DNA of 64,000 nucleotides, from positions 248,001 through 312,000 of the forward strand of contig NZ_VIGH01000003.1 in assembly GCF_006704125.1 (NCBI RefSeq), read 5' to 3'. The notes beneath the pieces are model-generated. The model worked only from the letters and a program-made list of their open reading frames with translations. It did no database searches and was not told the DNA's origin. Made by a program: the position numbers and the translations under genes. Origin of the DNA: Rhodococcus spelaei. GTDB taxonomy: Bacteria > Actinomycetota > Actinomycetes > Mycobacteriales > Mycobacteriaceae. Below, piece by piece: positions 1-8,910 of this stretch (the first letter of the stretch is position 1; each line of letters begins with the position of its first letter).

Positions 1-885
1 ACGCTGGTGCCGAACCTGGGCGTGGTCTCCAGTGGCGACACCACCTTCACCGTCGCGGACGTGCCGGGTCTGATCCCCGGCGCCAGCCAGGGCCGAGGAC
101 TCGGACTCGACTTCCTGCGGCACATCGAACGCACCGCCGTGCTCGCGCACGTCGTGGACTGCGCCACCCTCGAGCCGGGTCGCGACCCGGTGTCGGACGT
201 GGACGCACTCGAGGCCGAACTCGCCGCGTACAAGCCGGCACTGTCGGACGACGTCAGTCTGGGCGACTTGGCGAACCGGCCGCGGATCGTGATCCTGAAC
301 AAGGCCGACGTGCCCGAGGCTGCGGAACTGGCGGAGATGGTGACCCCCGATTTCGAGGCGCGGGGCTGGCCCGTGTTCACGATCTCGGCGGTCAGCCGGG
401 AAGGTCTGCGCCCGTTGACCTTTGCTCTGGCGAAGATGGTCGAGGAGTACCGACTCGCGCACCCGAAGGCGGAGCCGAAGCGGCAGGTGATCCGTCCGAT
501 CGCGCAGAACGAGACCGGTTTCAGCGTGATCGCCGACCCCGAGACCCCCGGTGGGTTCATCGTCCGCGGCACCCGGCCGGAGCGGTGGATCCGCCAGACC
601 GCGTTCGACAACGACGAGGCCGTCGGCTACCTGGCCGACCGTCTCGCCCGGCTCGGCGTCGAGGACGCGCTGGTCAAGCAGGGTGCCGAGCCCGGCTGCT
701 CGGTGACCATCGGGAACGTGAGCTTCGAGTGGGAACCGCAGACCCCCGCCGGCATCGACCTCACGCGCACGGGCCGCGGCACCGATCCGCGACTCGACCA
801 GGTCGATCGCATCGGCGCCAGCGAGCGCAAGCACGCGCACCGGATCCGGCGCGGGCTCGAGGGCCTGGATCCCGACGAGCAGTGA
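1..885 (+). CDS. obg: GTPase Obg (CgtA), 3' part
   Basis: This is the C-terminal 294 residues of the Obg/CgtA ribosome-assembly GTPase. The window opens in frame inside the G domain, so the start and the glycine-rich Obg fold lie upstream; the GTG at position 7 is an internal valine. Visible G-domain motifs are DVPGLI (G3) and NKAD (G4, near residue 100). The C-terminal Obg/OCT domain begins around residue 165. The family is about 480 residues, so some 40 percent is missing. It acts on the 50S subunit and in stress control. The stop overlaps the proB start (GTGA), so the two are probably co-transcribed and translationally coupled. Confidence 0.95.
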   Translation, partial: TLVPNLGVVSSGDTTFTVADVPGLIPGASQGRGLGLDFLRHIERTAVLAHVVDCATLEPGRDPVSDVDALEAELAAYKPALSDDVSLGDLANRPRIVILNKADVPEAAELAEMVTPDFEARGWPVFTISAVSREGLRPLTFALAKMVEEYRLAHPKAEPKRQVIRPIAQNETGFSVIADPETPGGFIVRGTRPERWIRQTAFDNDEAVGYLADRLARLGVEDALVKQGAEPGCSVTIGNVSFEWEPQTPAGIDLTRTGRGTDPRLDQVDRIGASERKHAHRIRRGLEGLDPDEQ

Positions 886-1991
886 CCGCGGTTTCGAGTA
901 CCCGCGCCCAGATCGCGACCGCGCGTAGCGTCGTCGTGAAGATCGGATCCTCGGCGCTGACCAGCCTCGAAACCGGTTTGGACCGAGGCAAACTCGATGC
1001 GCTCGCGGACGCGATCGAGTCGCGGATGCGGGCCGGCTCGGATGTCGTGGTGGTCTCGTCCGGCGCCGTGGGTGCGGGCATCGCGCCGCTCGGGCTGTCG
1101 AAGCGTCCGCGCGACCTGGCGACGAAGCAGGCCGCGGCCAGCGTCGGACAGTTGGCGTTGGCGCACGCCTGGGGCACGTCGTTCGCGCGGTACGGACGGA
1201 CGGTCGGGCAGGTGCTGCTCACCGCCGACGACATCGCCCGGCGCACGCAGTACCGCAACGCGCAGCGCACCCTCGACCGGCTGCGCGCCCTGCACGCGGT
1301 CGCGATCGTCAACGAGAACGACACCGTCGCCACCGCGGAACTGCGCTTCGGCGACAACGACCGGCTGGCCGCGATGGTCGCGCACCTGGTGAGCGCCGAT
1401 GCGCTGGTGCTGCTCTCGGACGTCGACGGCCTCTACGACGGTGATCCCCGCAAGGGCGGCGCGACGCTGATTCCCGAGGTGACCAGTCCCGAGGACCTCG
1501 ACGGTGTGGTCGCCGGGTCCGGGGGAGCGCTCGGTACCGGCGGCATGGCCTCCAAGCTCTCGGCGGCCCGCCTCGCGGCGGATTCCGGTGTGCCGGTGCT
1601 GCTCGCGGCGGCCTCGGACGCGGCCGAGGCGCTGTCCGGTGCGGGCGTGGGCACCGCGTTCGCGGCCCGGCCGGCGCGACTGTCCGCGCGCAAGTTCTGG
1701 GTGCGGCACGCCGCCGACACCCAGGGTGTGCTGCACCTCGACGCCGGCGCGGTCCGGGCGGTCGTGGACCGCCGCCGATCGCTGCTGCCCGCCGGGATCA
1801 CCGCGGTGACCGGACGCTTCTACGGCGGTGATGTGGTGTCGCTGACCGGGCCCGACGGTGTGCCGGTGGCCCGCGGTGTGGTGGCCTTCGACGCCGCCGA
1901 ACTCGACGAGATGCTGGGCCGCTCGACGATGGAGTTGCCGTCCGAGCTGCAGCGACCGGTGGTGCACGCGGACGACCTGGTTCGCCTCTGA
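882..1991 (+). CDS. proB: Glutamate 5-kinase
   Basis: A 369-residue glutamate 5-kinase, which phosphorylates glutamate in the first step of proline synthesis. The amino acid kinase domain carries KIGSS near the N-terminus and the SSGAVGAG substrate loop. A C-terminal PUA domain of about 80 residues follows, as in full-length ProB. The GTG start overlaps the obg stop codon; the open frame continues upstream, but only through obg in another frame. Its partner proA lies 15 kb downstream, the split arrangement known from mycobacteria. Confidence 0.96.
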   Translation: MTAVSSTRAQIATARSVVVKIGSSALTSLETGLDRGKLDALADAIESRMRAGSDVVVVSSGAVGAGIAPLGLSKRPRDLATKQAAASVGQLALAHAWGTSFARYGRTVGQVLLTADDIARRTQYRNAQRTLDRLRALHAVAIVNENDTVATAELRFGDNDRLAAMVAHLVSADALVLLSDVDGLYDGDPRKGGATLIPEVTSPEDLDGVVAGSGGALGTGGMASKLSAARLAADSGVPVLLAAASDAAEALSGAGVGTAFAARPARLSARKFWVRHAADTQGVLHLDAGAVRAVVDRRRSLLPAGITAVTGRFYGGDVVSLTGPDGVPVARGVVAFDAAELDEMLGRSTMELPSELQRPVVHADDLVRL

Positions 1992-2017
1992 TCCCTCGTT
2001 GCCAGGGTGAGGGGATC
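1990..2017. terminator. Short hairpin between convergent proB and sirtuin genes
   Basis: An inverted repeat (GATCCCTC and GAGGGGATC, one bulged G) lies in the 36-bp gap between the two convergent stop codons. It could end transcription on both strands. There is no T-tract, so the call is tentative. Confidence 0.4.
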
Positions 2018-2027
2018 CGGGTGGCGG

Positions 2028-2894
2028 TCAGACCGAACGAAGGTTCCCGTCACCCTGGGTGTTGAAGGCTGCGAGGGTCTCCGAGCAACCGGTTTCGAGT
2101 TTCAAGGTGGCGAATTCGTCGCCCCGGGTGGCGCCGCGGTTGACGATCGCGACCGGGATGGCGAGCTTCGCGGCCCGGCGCACGAACCGCAGTCCGGACA
2201 TCACGGTCAGCGACGAGCCCAGCACCAGCAGGAGGTCCGCCGACTCGACGAGACCGAACGCGGCGTCGACCCGGTCGCGCGGGACGGACTCGCCGAAGTA
2301 GACGATGTCCGGCTTGAGGATGCCGCCGCACCGTTCACAGTCGACGACGCGGAAGTGCGCGGTCTCCTCGACCACCGCGTCGGCGTCCGGCGCGATCTCG
2401 ACACCCGTTGCGGCGGAGACGGATTCGGCGAAGCCGGGATTGGCTGCGGTGAGTCGGTCCGCCAGGGAGAATCGCGAGATGCGGTGCTCGCAGGCCATGC
2501 ACCGGACCTGGGCGTAGCTGCCGTGCAGGTCGATCACCCGCCTGCTCCCGGCCTTGGTGTGGAGCAGGTCGACGTTCTGGGTCAGCACCCCCGTGACGGT
2601 GCCGCCGCGTTCGAGAGCCGCCAGAGCGCGGTGACCGGCGTTCGGTCGGGTGCCGTCCATGTGCCGCCACCCGAGGTGGTTACGGGCCCAGTAGTGCCGT
2701 CGGAACGCCGCGTCGCCCATGAACTGCTGGTACGTCATCGGGGTGCGCGGCGGCGAATCCGGGCCCCGATAGTCTGGGATGCCCGAGTCGGTGGACATGC
2801 CGGCGCCGGTGAGCGCGACCACTCGGCGGCCGGCGACCAGATCGACGAGACGGTCGACGCCGACCGGTGCGGCGTCGACCGGGGGAGCGGACAT
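2028..2894 (-). CDS. NAD-dependent protein deacylase, sirtuin (Sir2) family
   Basis: A 288-residue Sir2-family enzyme that removes acyl groups from lysine using NAD. Visible features: the NAD-binding GAG of GAGMSTDSGIPD (G30-G32), TQNVD at 105-109, catalytic H124 in DLHG, and a structural zinc site formed by C132, C135, C186 and C189. The 50-residue insertion between the two cysteine pairs and the overall pattern resemble class II (SIRT4-like) bacterial sirtuins. That class often has weak deacetylase and better ADP-ribosyl or delipoyl activity, so the substrate is open. It stands alone, convergent with proB. Confidence 0.93.
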   Translation of the reverse strand: MSAPPVDAAPVGVDRLVDLVAGRRVVALTGAGMSTDSGIPDYRGPDSPPRTPMTYQQFMGDAAFRRHYWARNHLGWRHMDGTRPNAGHRALAALERGGTVTGVLTQNVDLLHTKAGSRRVIDLHGSYAQVRCMACEHRISRFSLADRLTAANPGFAESVSAATGVEIAPDADAVVEETAHFRVVDCERCGGILKPDIVYFGESVPRDRVDAAFGLVESADLLLVLGSSLTVMSGLRFVRRAAKLAIPVAIVNRGATRGDEFATLKLETGCSETLAAFNTQGDGNLRSV

Positions 2895-2966
2895 GCCATC
2901 CAGGCTAACCCGGCGCGAATCCTCGAGATCTGGATGGCACGGTAGGTGACCGGGAGTGACGCCTGG

Positions 2967-3134
2967 TCAGTCGGTCCCGGGCTTCTGCCGCGGGTCGTCG
3001 ACGACCTTCGGCGGACCGTCGGGGTGCAACGCACCGCCCTCGTTCACCCAGTCGGCGATGTCCGAGGCCTCCTCCGGGGTGACGGGCCTGCGCCTGCTGA
3101 AGAGCGACTTCACCTTCTCGCTGAATCTCGGCAT
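2967..3134 (-). CDS. Small hypothetical protein, 55 residues
   Basis: A short ORF with actinobacterial codon use: ATG at 3134, TGA at 2967-2969. It encodes a soluble, charged 55-residue protein. The basic N-terminus (MPRFSEKVKSLFSRRR) is followed by an acidic helix (PEEASDIADWVNEGG) and a proline- and aspartate-rich tail. There is no signal peptide or membrane segment. I do not recognise a family. It follows the sirtuin promoter region and faces the small gene at 3218. Confidence 0.6.
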   Translation of the reverse strand: MPRFSEKVKSLFSRRRPVTPEEASDIADWVNEGGALHPDGPPKVVDDPRQKPGTD

Positions 3135-3217
3135 GCCCTCACCCTAGCCCCGCGGTGACCTGCGGGCCCGCCCTGTGAACCGCGTGGAGCCCTCGGGTCG
3201 CGAGTACGGTCGATCGT

Positions 3218-3388
3218 ATGGGTGTCATCGGTGAGCTGTTCCCAGGGAAGAAGCTGGAGAACGACGGAAGTCAGGACGGCGGCGGGCAGACGTATCAGCC
3301 CCGCATCGAACTCGACCTGGACGCGGGTGTGATCCGGGTGTCGCCGGCGAAGCCCGCCGTCGGCCCGCAGGAGCAGTCGGGCGAGTGA
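3218..3388 (+). CDS. Small hypothetical protein, 56 residues
   Basis: ATG at 3218, TGA at 3386-3388. The 56-residue protein starts MGVIGELFPGKK, has a polar glycine/glutamine middle, and ends with a beta-like IELDLDAGVIRV stretch. The layout (ELFxPGKK followed later by a DLDxGxIRV strand) resembles small actinobacterial proteins grouped as DUF6191; that link is from memory and weak. It is divergent from the 55-residue gene at 2967-3134, so the two share an intergenic promoter region of about 80 bp. Confidence 0.6.
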   Translation: MGVIGELFPGKKLENDGSQDGGGQTYQPRIELDLDAGVIRVSPAKPAVGPQEQSGE

Positions 3389-3416
3389 CGGGATTGTCCC
3401 GCCCCACGGCGCCGGC

Positions 3417-4349
3417 TCAGTAGCCGGCGACCGGGTCGATCACCGCGTTCAATCGCTCGCCGGCCGCGAACCGGGCGACATTGCGGGCCACGTGGTCGGC
3501 GAAGGCCGCGGGCCGGACCGCTGGCGGATTCGAGCAGTGCGGGGTGACGACGGCGTTCGGCAGGGACCACAGCGGGTGACCGTCCGGCAGTGGCTCCGGA
3601 TCGGTGACGTCCAGCCCGGCACCGCCGATCGTCCTGTCCCGCAAGGCGGTAACGAGTGCGTCGGTGTCGACGAGCGACCCGCGGGCGACGTTGACGACCC
3701 AGGAGTGCGGCCGTAGCCGGCTCAGCTGCTCCGCCCCGACGAGGTGCCGTGTCGCCGCGGTGGCGGGCGCCGCGATCACCACGTGGTCGACGCGGTCCCA
3801 GATCTCGTCGGTGCGGTCGGCGGGCAGGGTTTCCTCGGCGCCCGGGACCGCGACTCCCGACCGGTTCACCGCGACCACCCGCGCGCCGACCGCGGCGAGC
3901 ATCGGGATCAGCGCCCGGCCGATGCCACCCGCACCGACGATGGCGACCCGGGACCCGCGCAGCGTGCCGACCTTGCCGAAGAACTCGTCCTGACGCCAGG
4001 TGGTCGTCGACCACTGTTCGGGGAGCGCACGGACGCCCGCGAGCAGCAGCGCGAGGGCGTGCTCGGCAACCGTCGCCGAGAAGGCCCCCGCGGCTGAGGT
4101 GAAGACCACCTCCGGGTGGCGTTCGATCACCCCGGACGCGAACCACTGCTCGACTCCCGCCGAGTACAACTGCACCCAGCGGATCGACTCGGGCAGGTCG
4201 TCGGGGAAGCGGTCCGGTTCGGCCGCCCAGATCAGCCCGTGTGCGCCGCCCATCGGCGACCACTCGCCGCCGCCGCGGGTGATCGCGTCCATCAGGAGCG
4301 GATCGGCGTGCGGGCCGAGGGCGATGGGGACTGGGGTCACGACGGTCAC
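3417..4349 (-). CDS. D-isomer specific 2-hydroxyacid dehydrogenase family protein
   Basis: A 310-residue NAD(P)-dependent oxidoreductase of the D-2-hydroxyacid dehydrogenase family (glyoxylate/hydroxypyruvate reductase-like). The Rossmann motif VGAGGIG lies near residue 140. The catalytic triad appears as Arg in NVARGSLVDT, Glu in DPEPLP and His in VTPHCSN. It lies 13 bp after ectC on the same strand and is probably read from the ect transcript. No role in ectoine synthesis is established for this family, so any link (for example disposal of 2-oxoacids) is inference. ectD, the usual fourth gene, is absent here. Confidence 0.88.
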   Translation of the reverse strand: MTVVTPVPIALGPHADPLLMDAITRGGGEWSPMGGAHGLIWAAEPDRFPDDLPESIRWVQLYSAGVEQWFASGVIERHPEVVFTSAAGAFSATVAEHALALLLAGVRALPEQWSTTTWRQDEFFGKVGTLRGSRVAIVGAGGIGRALIPMLAAVGARVVAVNRSGVAVPGAEETLPADRTDEIWDRVDHVVIAAPATAATRHLVGAEQLSRLRPHSWVVNVARGSLVDTDALVTALRDRTIGGAGLDVTDPEPLPDGHPLWSLPNAVVTPHCSNPPAVRPAAFADHVARNVARFAAGERLNAVIDPVAGY

Positions 4350-4362
4350 TCCTCGAACGACT

Positions 4363-4761
4363 TCAGCTGGGGACTTCGATCAGCGGGTAGACACCATTCT
4401 CGTCGTGCACCTCGCGACCGGTCACCGGGGGGTTGAACACGCACAGCATCCGCATCTGCGTGACCGGTTCCACCCGGTGCCGCTCGTGGCCGTCGAGCAG
4501 GTACATGGTGCCGGGCCTGAGCTGGTGCACCTCGCCGTTGTCCAGGTCGGTGAGAATGCCGTCGCCCTCGACCAGCCAGACCGCCTCGACGTGGTGAGCG
4601 TAGTGGAATTCGTTGACAGAGCCGGCGCGAATGGTGGTCTCGTGGAAGGAGAATCCGACGCCATCGCCGCCGAGGACGATGCGCTTGCTGCGCCAGTTGC
4701 CGTCCTCGCTGACGACGTCACGGTCGGTGTCGGTGATCTCGTCGGTGGTGCGCACGATCAT
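4363..4761 (-). CDS. ectC: L-ectoine synthase
   Basis: A 132-residue cupin of normal EctC length that cyclises N-gamma-acetyl-diaminobutyrate to ectoine, the last step of the pathway. The cupin core carries EFHYAHHVEAVWLVEG and the later DGHERH metal/substrate segment. The ATG at 4761 lies 13 bp from the ectB stop. It is the third gene of the minus-strand ectABC operon, which makes this compatible solute under osmotic stress in the cytoplasm. Confidence 0.97.
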   Translation of the reverse strand: MIVRTTDEITDTDRDVVSEDGNWRSKRIVLGGDGVGFSFHETTIRAGSVNEFHYAHHVEAVWLVEGDGILTDLDNGEVHQLRPGTMYLLDGHERHRVEPVTQMRMLCVFNPPVTGREVHDENGVYPLIEVPS

Positions 4762-4774
4762 GCGAATCGCCTCC

Positions 4775-6052
4775 TCAGGCGCAGATCTTGGCGGTCGCCT
4801 CGGCGAGGATGCTCAGGCCGTGGTCGAGCTCGTCGTCGGTGATGGTCAGCGGCGGAAGCAGTTTGACCACCTCGTCGGACGGACCCGACGTCTCCGCCAG
4901 CAACCCCTCGTCGAAGGCCAGCCCGCAGACCTTGACGGCCTTGCCGGGATCGTCGAACACCAGGCCCTGGACCAGACCGCGGCCGCGGGTGCTGACGCCG
5001 TCGAACTGGTCGGACAGGTTCGCGAAGATCTGGTGGATCCGTTGGCCTTTCGCGAGCGTAGAGCGCTGCAGGGCGTCGCCGGACCAGTAGTGGTCGAGCG
5101 CGGCAGTGGCAGTGACGAACGCCGGGTTGTTGCCGCGGAAGGTGCCGTTGTGCTCGCCGGGGGACCAGACGTCGAGTTCCGGCTTGAACAGGGTCAGTGC
5201 CATCGGCAGGCCGTAGCCGCCGATCGACTTCGAGAGCGTGACGATGTCCGGGGTGATGCCGGCGACCTCGAAGGAGAAGAACGGGCCGGTTCTGCCGCAC
5301 CCCATCTGCACGTCGTCGACGATCAGCAGGATCTGGCGGTCCGCGCACAGGGCCGCGAGCCCGCGCAACCACTCGGGGCGGGCGACGTTGACCCCGCCCT
5401 CGCCCTGCACGGTCTCCACGATGACGGCGGCCGGGCGGTTCAGTCCGCTGCCGGAGTCGTCGAGCACCCGCTCGAACCAGTGGAAGTCCTCGGTGGCTCC
5501 GTCGAAGTAGTTGTCGAACGGCATCGGGGTGGCGTGCACCAGCGGGACGCCCGCGCCCGCGCGCTTCATCGAGTTGCCGGTGACCGAGAGTGCGCCGAGG
5601 GTCATGCCGTGAAAAGCGTTGGTGAAGTTGACGATCGACTCGCGTCCGGTCACCTTGCGGGCAAGCTTCAGTGCGGCCTCGACGGAGTTGGTTCCGGTGG
5701 GGCCGGGGAACTGCACTTTGTAGTCCAGCCCGCGTGGTTCGAGGATGTTGCGCCGGAAGCTGTGCAGGAACTCGCGTTTGGCGACCGTCGACATGTCCAG
5801 GCCGTGTGTGATGCCGTCCGAAGCGACGTAGTCGAGCAGTGCGGACTTGAGTACCGGGTTGTTGTGGCCGTAGTTCAATGCGCCTGCGCCGGCGAAGAAG
5901 TCGAGGTACTCGGTGCCGTCCTCGGCGCGCAACCACGATCCGGACGCGGAACTGAACACGGTCGGCCAGGTGCGGCTGTAGCTGCGGACCTCGGACTCGA
6001 GGTTGGTGAAGACGCTGTTGTCGGGGGTACTGCTGTCGGGAGTGGCTGTCAT
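4775..6052 (-). CDS. ectB: Diaminobutyrate-2-oxoglutarate transaminase
   Basis: A 425-residue class III PLP-dependent aminotransferase making L-2,4-diaminobutyrate from aspartate semialdehyde and glutamate, the entry to ectoine synthesis. Visible: FFAGAGALNYGHNNP near the N-terminus, the GPTGTNSVEAALKLAR PLP-phosphate segment, IVDDVQMGCGRTG, and the PLP lysine in TLSKSIGGYGLP. The ATG at 6052 is preferred because AAGGAGAG lies just ahead of it. The reading frame stays open upstream only through ectA. Confidence 0.97.
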   Translation of the reverse strand: MTATPDSSTPDNSVFTNLESEVRSYSRTWPTVFSSASGSWLRAEDGTEYLDFFAGAGALNYGHNNPVLKSALLDYVASDGITHGLDMSTVAKREFLHSFRRNILEPRGLDYKVQFPGPTGTNSVEAALKLARKVTGRESIVNFTNAFHGMTLGALSVTGNSMKRAGAGVPLVHATPMPFDNYFDGATEDFHWFERVLDDSGSGLNRPAAVIVETVQGEGGVNVARPEWLRGLAALCADRQILLIVDDVQMGCGRTGPFFSFEVAGITPDIVTLSKSIGGYGLPMALTLFKPELDVWSPGEHNGTFRGNNPAFVTATAALDHYWSGDALQRSTLAKGQRIHQIFANLSDQFDGVSTRGRGLVQGLVFDDPGKAVKVCGLAFDEGLLAETSGPSDEVVKLLPPLTITDDELDHGLSILAEATAKICA

Positions 6053-6099
6053 GGCTCTCCTTGGGGCTTCGGGGCTCGCCTGGTTCAGTGATCTCGGGT

Positions 6100-6618
6100 T
6101 CAGTGATCGCCGATGATGTAGAGCTCTTCCGATTCGTGCTGATCGGGAAAATGGTTCGGCTCGAACAGGCGTTGACGTGTGATCGAGGTGTAGCGGGTGC
6201 GAGCCAGCGCCGTGAACAGGGCCTGCGAGGCAGTGTTGTCCGGACTGATCGTCGTTTCGAGGCGGGTGACGCCCTGGCGGGCAAGGTGATCGAGGAGGTG
6301 GTTCAGCATGGATGCGGCGAGTCCGTGGCCACGCAGTTCCTCGTCCACCGCGACCTGCCACACGAACACTGTGCGCGGGTCCTGCGGGCGGACGAAGCCG
6401 GTGACGAAGCCACCGACCCGGCCGCCGTGGTCGGCGACGACCGAGCTGTCGTGAAAATCCCTGCACCACAGCAGGTAGGAGTAGCTCGAGTTCAGATCGA
6501 GCACCTGGGAGTCGCGGGCGATCTCCCAGAGCCTTGCGGCGTCGCCGACTTCGGGCGCTCTGAACGTGACCGCGACGGGTCCGGAGTTCGGGGTCGTGCT
6601 GTTTGTAACAGGCGTCAT
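6100..6618 (-). CDS. ectA: L-2,4-diaminobutyric acid acetyltransferase
   Basis: A 172-residue GNAT-fold enzyme that acetylates the gamma-amino group of diaminobutyrate. Family signatures are LDLNSSYSYLLWCRDF and the acetyl-CoA loop in VDEELRGHGLAASML (R/Q-x-x-G-x-G/A pattern). It is the first gene of ectABC, 48 bp before ectB. An inverted repeat at 6670-6703 lies about 50 bp upstream and may be an operator or the recQ terminator. Confidence 0.96.
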   Translation of the reverse strand: MTPVTNSTTPNSGPVAVTFRAPEVGDAARLWEIARDSQVLDLNSSYSYLLWCRDFHDSSVVADHGGRVGGFVTGFVRPQDPRTVFVWQVAVDEELRGHGLAASMLNHLLDHLARQGVTRLETTISPDNTASQALFTALARTRYTSITRQRLFEPNHFPDQHESEELYIIGDH

Positions 6619-6669
6619 AGAGATTTCGAACGTATCAATGGAGGCAACGGATTTCAGCCACCTCTATCG

Positions 6670-6703
6670 ACCAGTGCTGGAGAACCATGGCTCCCGCACT
6701 GGT
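6670..6703. promoter_or_regulatory. Inverted repeat upstream of ectA, downstream of recQ
   Basis: ACCAGTGC (6670-6677) and GCACTGGT (6696-6703) are a perfect 8-bp inverted repeat. The 18-bp spacer itself contains GAG/CTC and CCATGG symmetry. It lies between the recQ stop and the ectA start, both on the minus strand. It could be an operator controlling ectABC or a recQ terminator; the lack of a T-run favours the operator reading. Confidence 0.4.
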
Positions 6704-6739
6704 TAGCGATGCTATGTGAGCCTGGTCACAACGTCGTGC

Positions 6740-8845
6740 TCAGTTGATGCTCGCCAGGGCAAACGGCAGGACCGTCGCCGCGCCCGCGGCGCGCAGTTCG
6801 CGGGCCGCCATGGTCAGCGTCCAGCCGGTGTCCGCGAGGTCGTCGAGCAGCAGGATCGGACCGTCCACCTCGGTCAGGTCCGGGGCCAGCCAGGCGCCTG
6901 CGAGACCGGCCACCCGGTAGGCGGAGTTCGCGGCCGAGACCGGCGGATGTCCGGGGGTGCGCGACAGCGTCCCCAGGTCGGTGAGCCGTCCGACCTGGGC
7001 CAGTCGCTGCCGCAGCGAGCTCACCAGCTGCGGGCGGGAGACCGATTCGAGGGACATCACCGCGACCGGCCTGCGCTCCCAGTCCCAGGCGGCCAGCACC
7101 GAGATGCAGGCGTCGACCACCGCGTCCGGGACGGGGGCGTCGGGCGCGTCGAACAGCGTGCGCAGCCGCTGGCCCCAGCCCAGGTCGGACAGCCGGCCGA
7201 GCACTCGACCGGGCTCGGGGCCGTCGGTGATCCTCCCGGACAGTGCGACGCCGAGCTTCGCCAGTCCGGTCGGCCACTGCTTGCGTGGCGCGAGGTCGAT
7301 CCCCGGCCGGTCCAGCCGCGCGCGGGCCTGCTCGACGGCACCGGCGTCGACCTCGCCGCTGAGTGCCTCGCCCGTGCAGTTGTCGCAGCGACCGCACGGC
7401 TGCGGAGTATCGGATAGTTCGGGGTCGTCGAGTTGGCGACGCAGGAACTCCATGCGGCACATGGTCGTCCGCTGGTAGTCCACCATCGCCTGCTGCTCGG
7501 ACTGTCGGGCCTGCTCGAGCCGCTCGTAGCGCGGGGCGTCGTACTCCCACGGCTGCCCCGTCCCGATCCAGCCCCCGCGCACCCGCTTGACGGCCCCGTC
7601 CACGTCGAGGACCTTGAGCACCATCTCGAGCCGCGACCGGTTCAGCTCCACCAGCGGTTCGAGCGCCTGCGTGGACTGCGGGCGCTCGGTGTCGAGGACC
7701 TCGATCACCCGGCGCACGACGTGCTCGCGTGGGAACGCGACGGACGCGAAGTAGCTCCAGATCTGCCGGTCCTCGTGACCGGGCAGCAGCACCACCTCGG
7801 CGCGGTCGGTGGAACGGCCCGCGCGTCCGACCTGCTGGTAGTAGGAGATGGGGGAGGACGGCGCGCCCAGGTGCACGACGAAACCGAGATCCGGCTTGTC
7901 GAAACCCATGCCGAGTGCCGACGTCGCGACGAGTGCTTTGACCCGGTTGCCGAGCAGGTCGGCTTCGAGGGACTCGCGTTCGGCCGGGTCGGTCTGGCCG
8001 GTGTACGCCGCGACCCGATGTCCCTGGTCCGTGAGCAGACCGGCCAGGTCGCGGGCCGCGGACACGGTGAGGGTGTAGATGATGCCGGATCCGGGCAGCG
8101 AGTTCAGTTGCTGGCCGAGCCACGCCGCGCGCTTGGTCGCCTCGTCGATGTGTACCACCGACAGTCGCAGGGACTCGCGTTCGAGTCCGCCTCGCAGCAC
8201 CAGAGTCTCGCCCCCGCCGACCCCGAGTTGCGCGGACACGTCGGCGACCACCCGGTCGTTCGCGGTCGCGGTGGTCGCGAGCACCGGGATGCCGTCGCCG
8301 AGTTCGCCGATGAGTGTGCGGATCCGCCGGTAGTCGGGCCGGAAGTCGTGGCCCCAGTCGGAGACGCAGTGAGCCTCGTCGACGACCACCAGTCCGGCGT
8401 CCGCCGCGAGCGAGGGCAGAACCTGATCCCGGAAGTCGGGATTGTTCAGTCGTTCCGGGCTGACCAGCAGGACGTCGACCTCGCCGTCGGCGACCTGCCG
8501 GTGGATCTCGTCCCACTCGGTGACGTTGCCGGAGTTGATGGTCGCGGCGCGCACGCCGGCGCGTTCGGCGGACGCGACCTGGTTTCGCATCAGGGCGAGC
8601 AGCGGCGAGACGATGACGGTCGGGCCGTGCCCGCGGGCCCGCAGCAGCTTGGCGGAGATGAAGTAGACGGCGGACTTGCCCCAGCCGGTGCGCTGGACGA
8701 CCAGCGCGCGTCGGCGTTGCACGACCAGTGCCTCGATGGCCGTCCACTGGTCCTCGCGGAGCCGGGCCTGCGGTCCGGCGAGCTCACGGAGCAGCTCCTC
8801 TGCCTCGCCGCGCAACTCGGCCTGGTCCTTCACGTCCGTCGACAT
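6740..8845 (-). CDS. recQ: RecQ-like ATP-dependent DNA helicase with phosphoribosyltransferase-like C-terminus
   Basis: A 701-residue superfamily 2 helicase that unwinds DNA 3' to 5' during repair. The Walker A variant TGWGKSA is at 53-59 and DEAH at 156-159, followed by the RecQ hallmark [11 protein letters not shown]; helicase motif VI is [10 protein letters not shown] zinc-binding cysteine cluster ending CGRCDNC lies near residues 460-490. I see no HRDC domain. The last 40 residues instead contain a PRPP-binding-like motif, [15 protein letters not shown] (664-678), of the type I phosphoribosyltransferase fold. Whether that domain binds a nucleotide is unknown. Start ATG at 8845. Confidence 0.9.
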   Translation of the reverse strand: MSTDVKDQAELRGEAEELLRELAGPQARLREDQWTAIEALVVQRRRALVVQRTGWGKSAVYFISAKLLRARGHGPTVIVSPLLALMRNQVASAERAGVRAATINSGNVTEWDEIHRQVADGEVDVLLVSPERLNNPDFRDQVLPSLAADAGLVVVDEAHCVSDWGHDFRPDYRRIRTLIGELGDGIPVLATTATANDRVVADVSAQLGVGGGETLVLRGGLERESLRLSVVHIDEATKRAAWLGQQLNSLPGSGIIYTLTVSAARDLAGLLTDQGHRVAAYTGQTDPAERESLEADLLGNRVKALVATSALGMGFDKPDLGFVVHLGAPSSPISYYQQVGRAGRSTDRAEVVLLPGHEDRQIWSYFASVAFPREHVVRRVIEVLDTERPQSTQALEPLVELNRSRLEMVLKVLDVDGAVKRVRGGWIGTGQPWEYDAPRYERLEQARQSEQQAMVDYQRTTMCRMEFLRRQLDDPELSDTPQPCGRCDNCTGEALSGEVDAGAVEQARARLDRPGIDLAPRKQWPTGLAKLGVALSGRITDGPEPGRVLGRLSDLGWGQRLRTLFDAPDAPVPDAVVDACISVLAAWDWERRPVAVMSLESVSRPQLVSSLRQRLAQVGRLTDLGTLSRTPGHPPVSAANSAYRVAGLAGAWLAPDLTEVDGPILLLDDLADTGWTLTMAARELRAAGAATVLPFALASIN

Positions 8846-8910
8846 GGGTCCATCCTGCCGGGTGGGACCGACACACTGCTCGCCCGTGCCCGTTGTGGTA
8901 CGCCTGGGTG

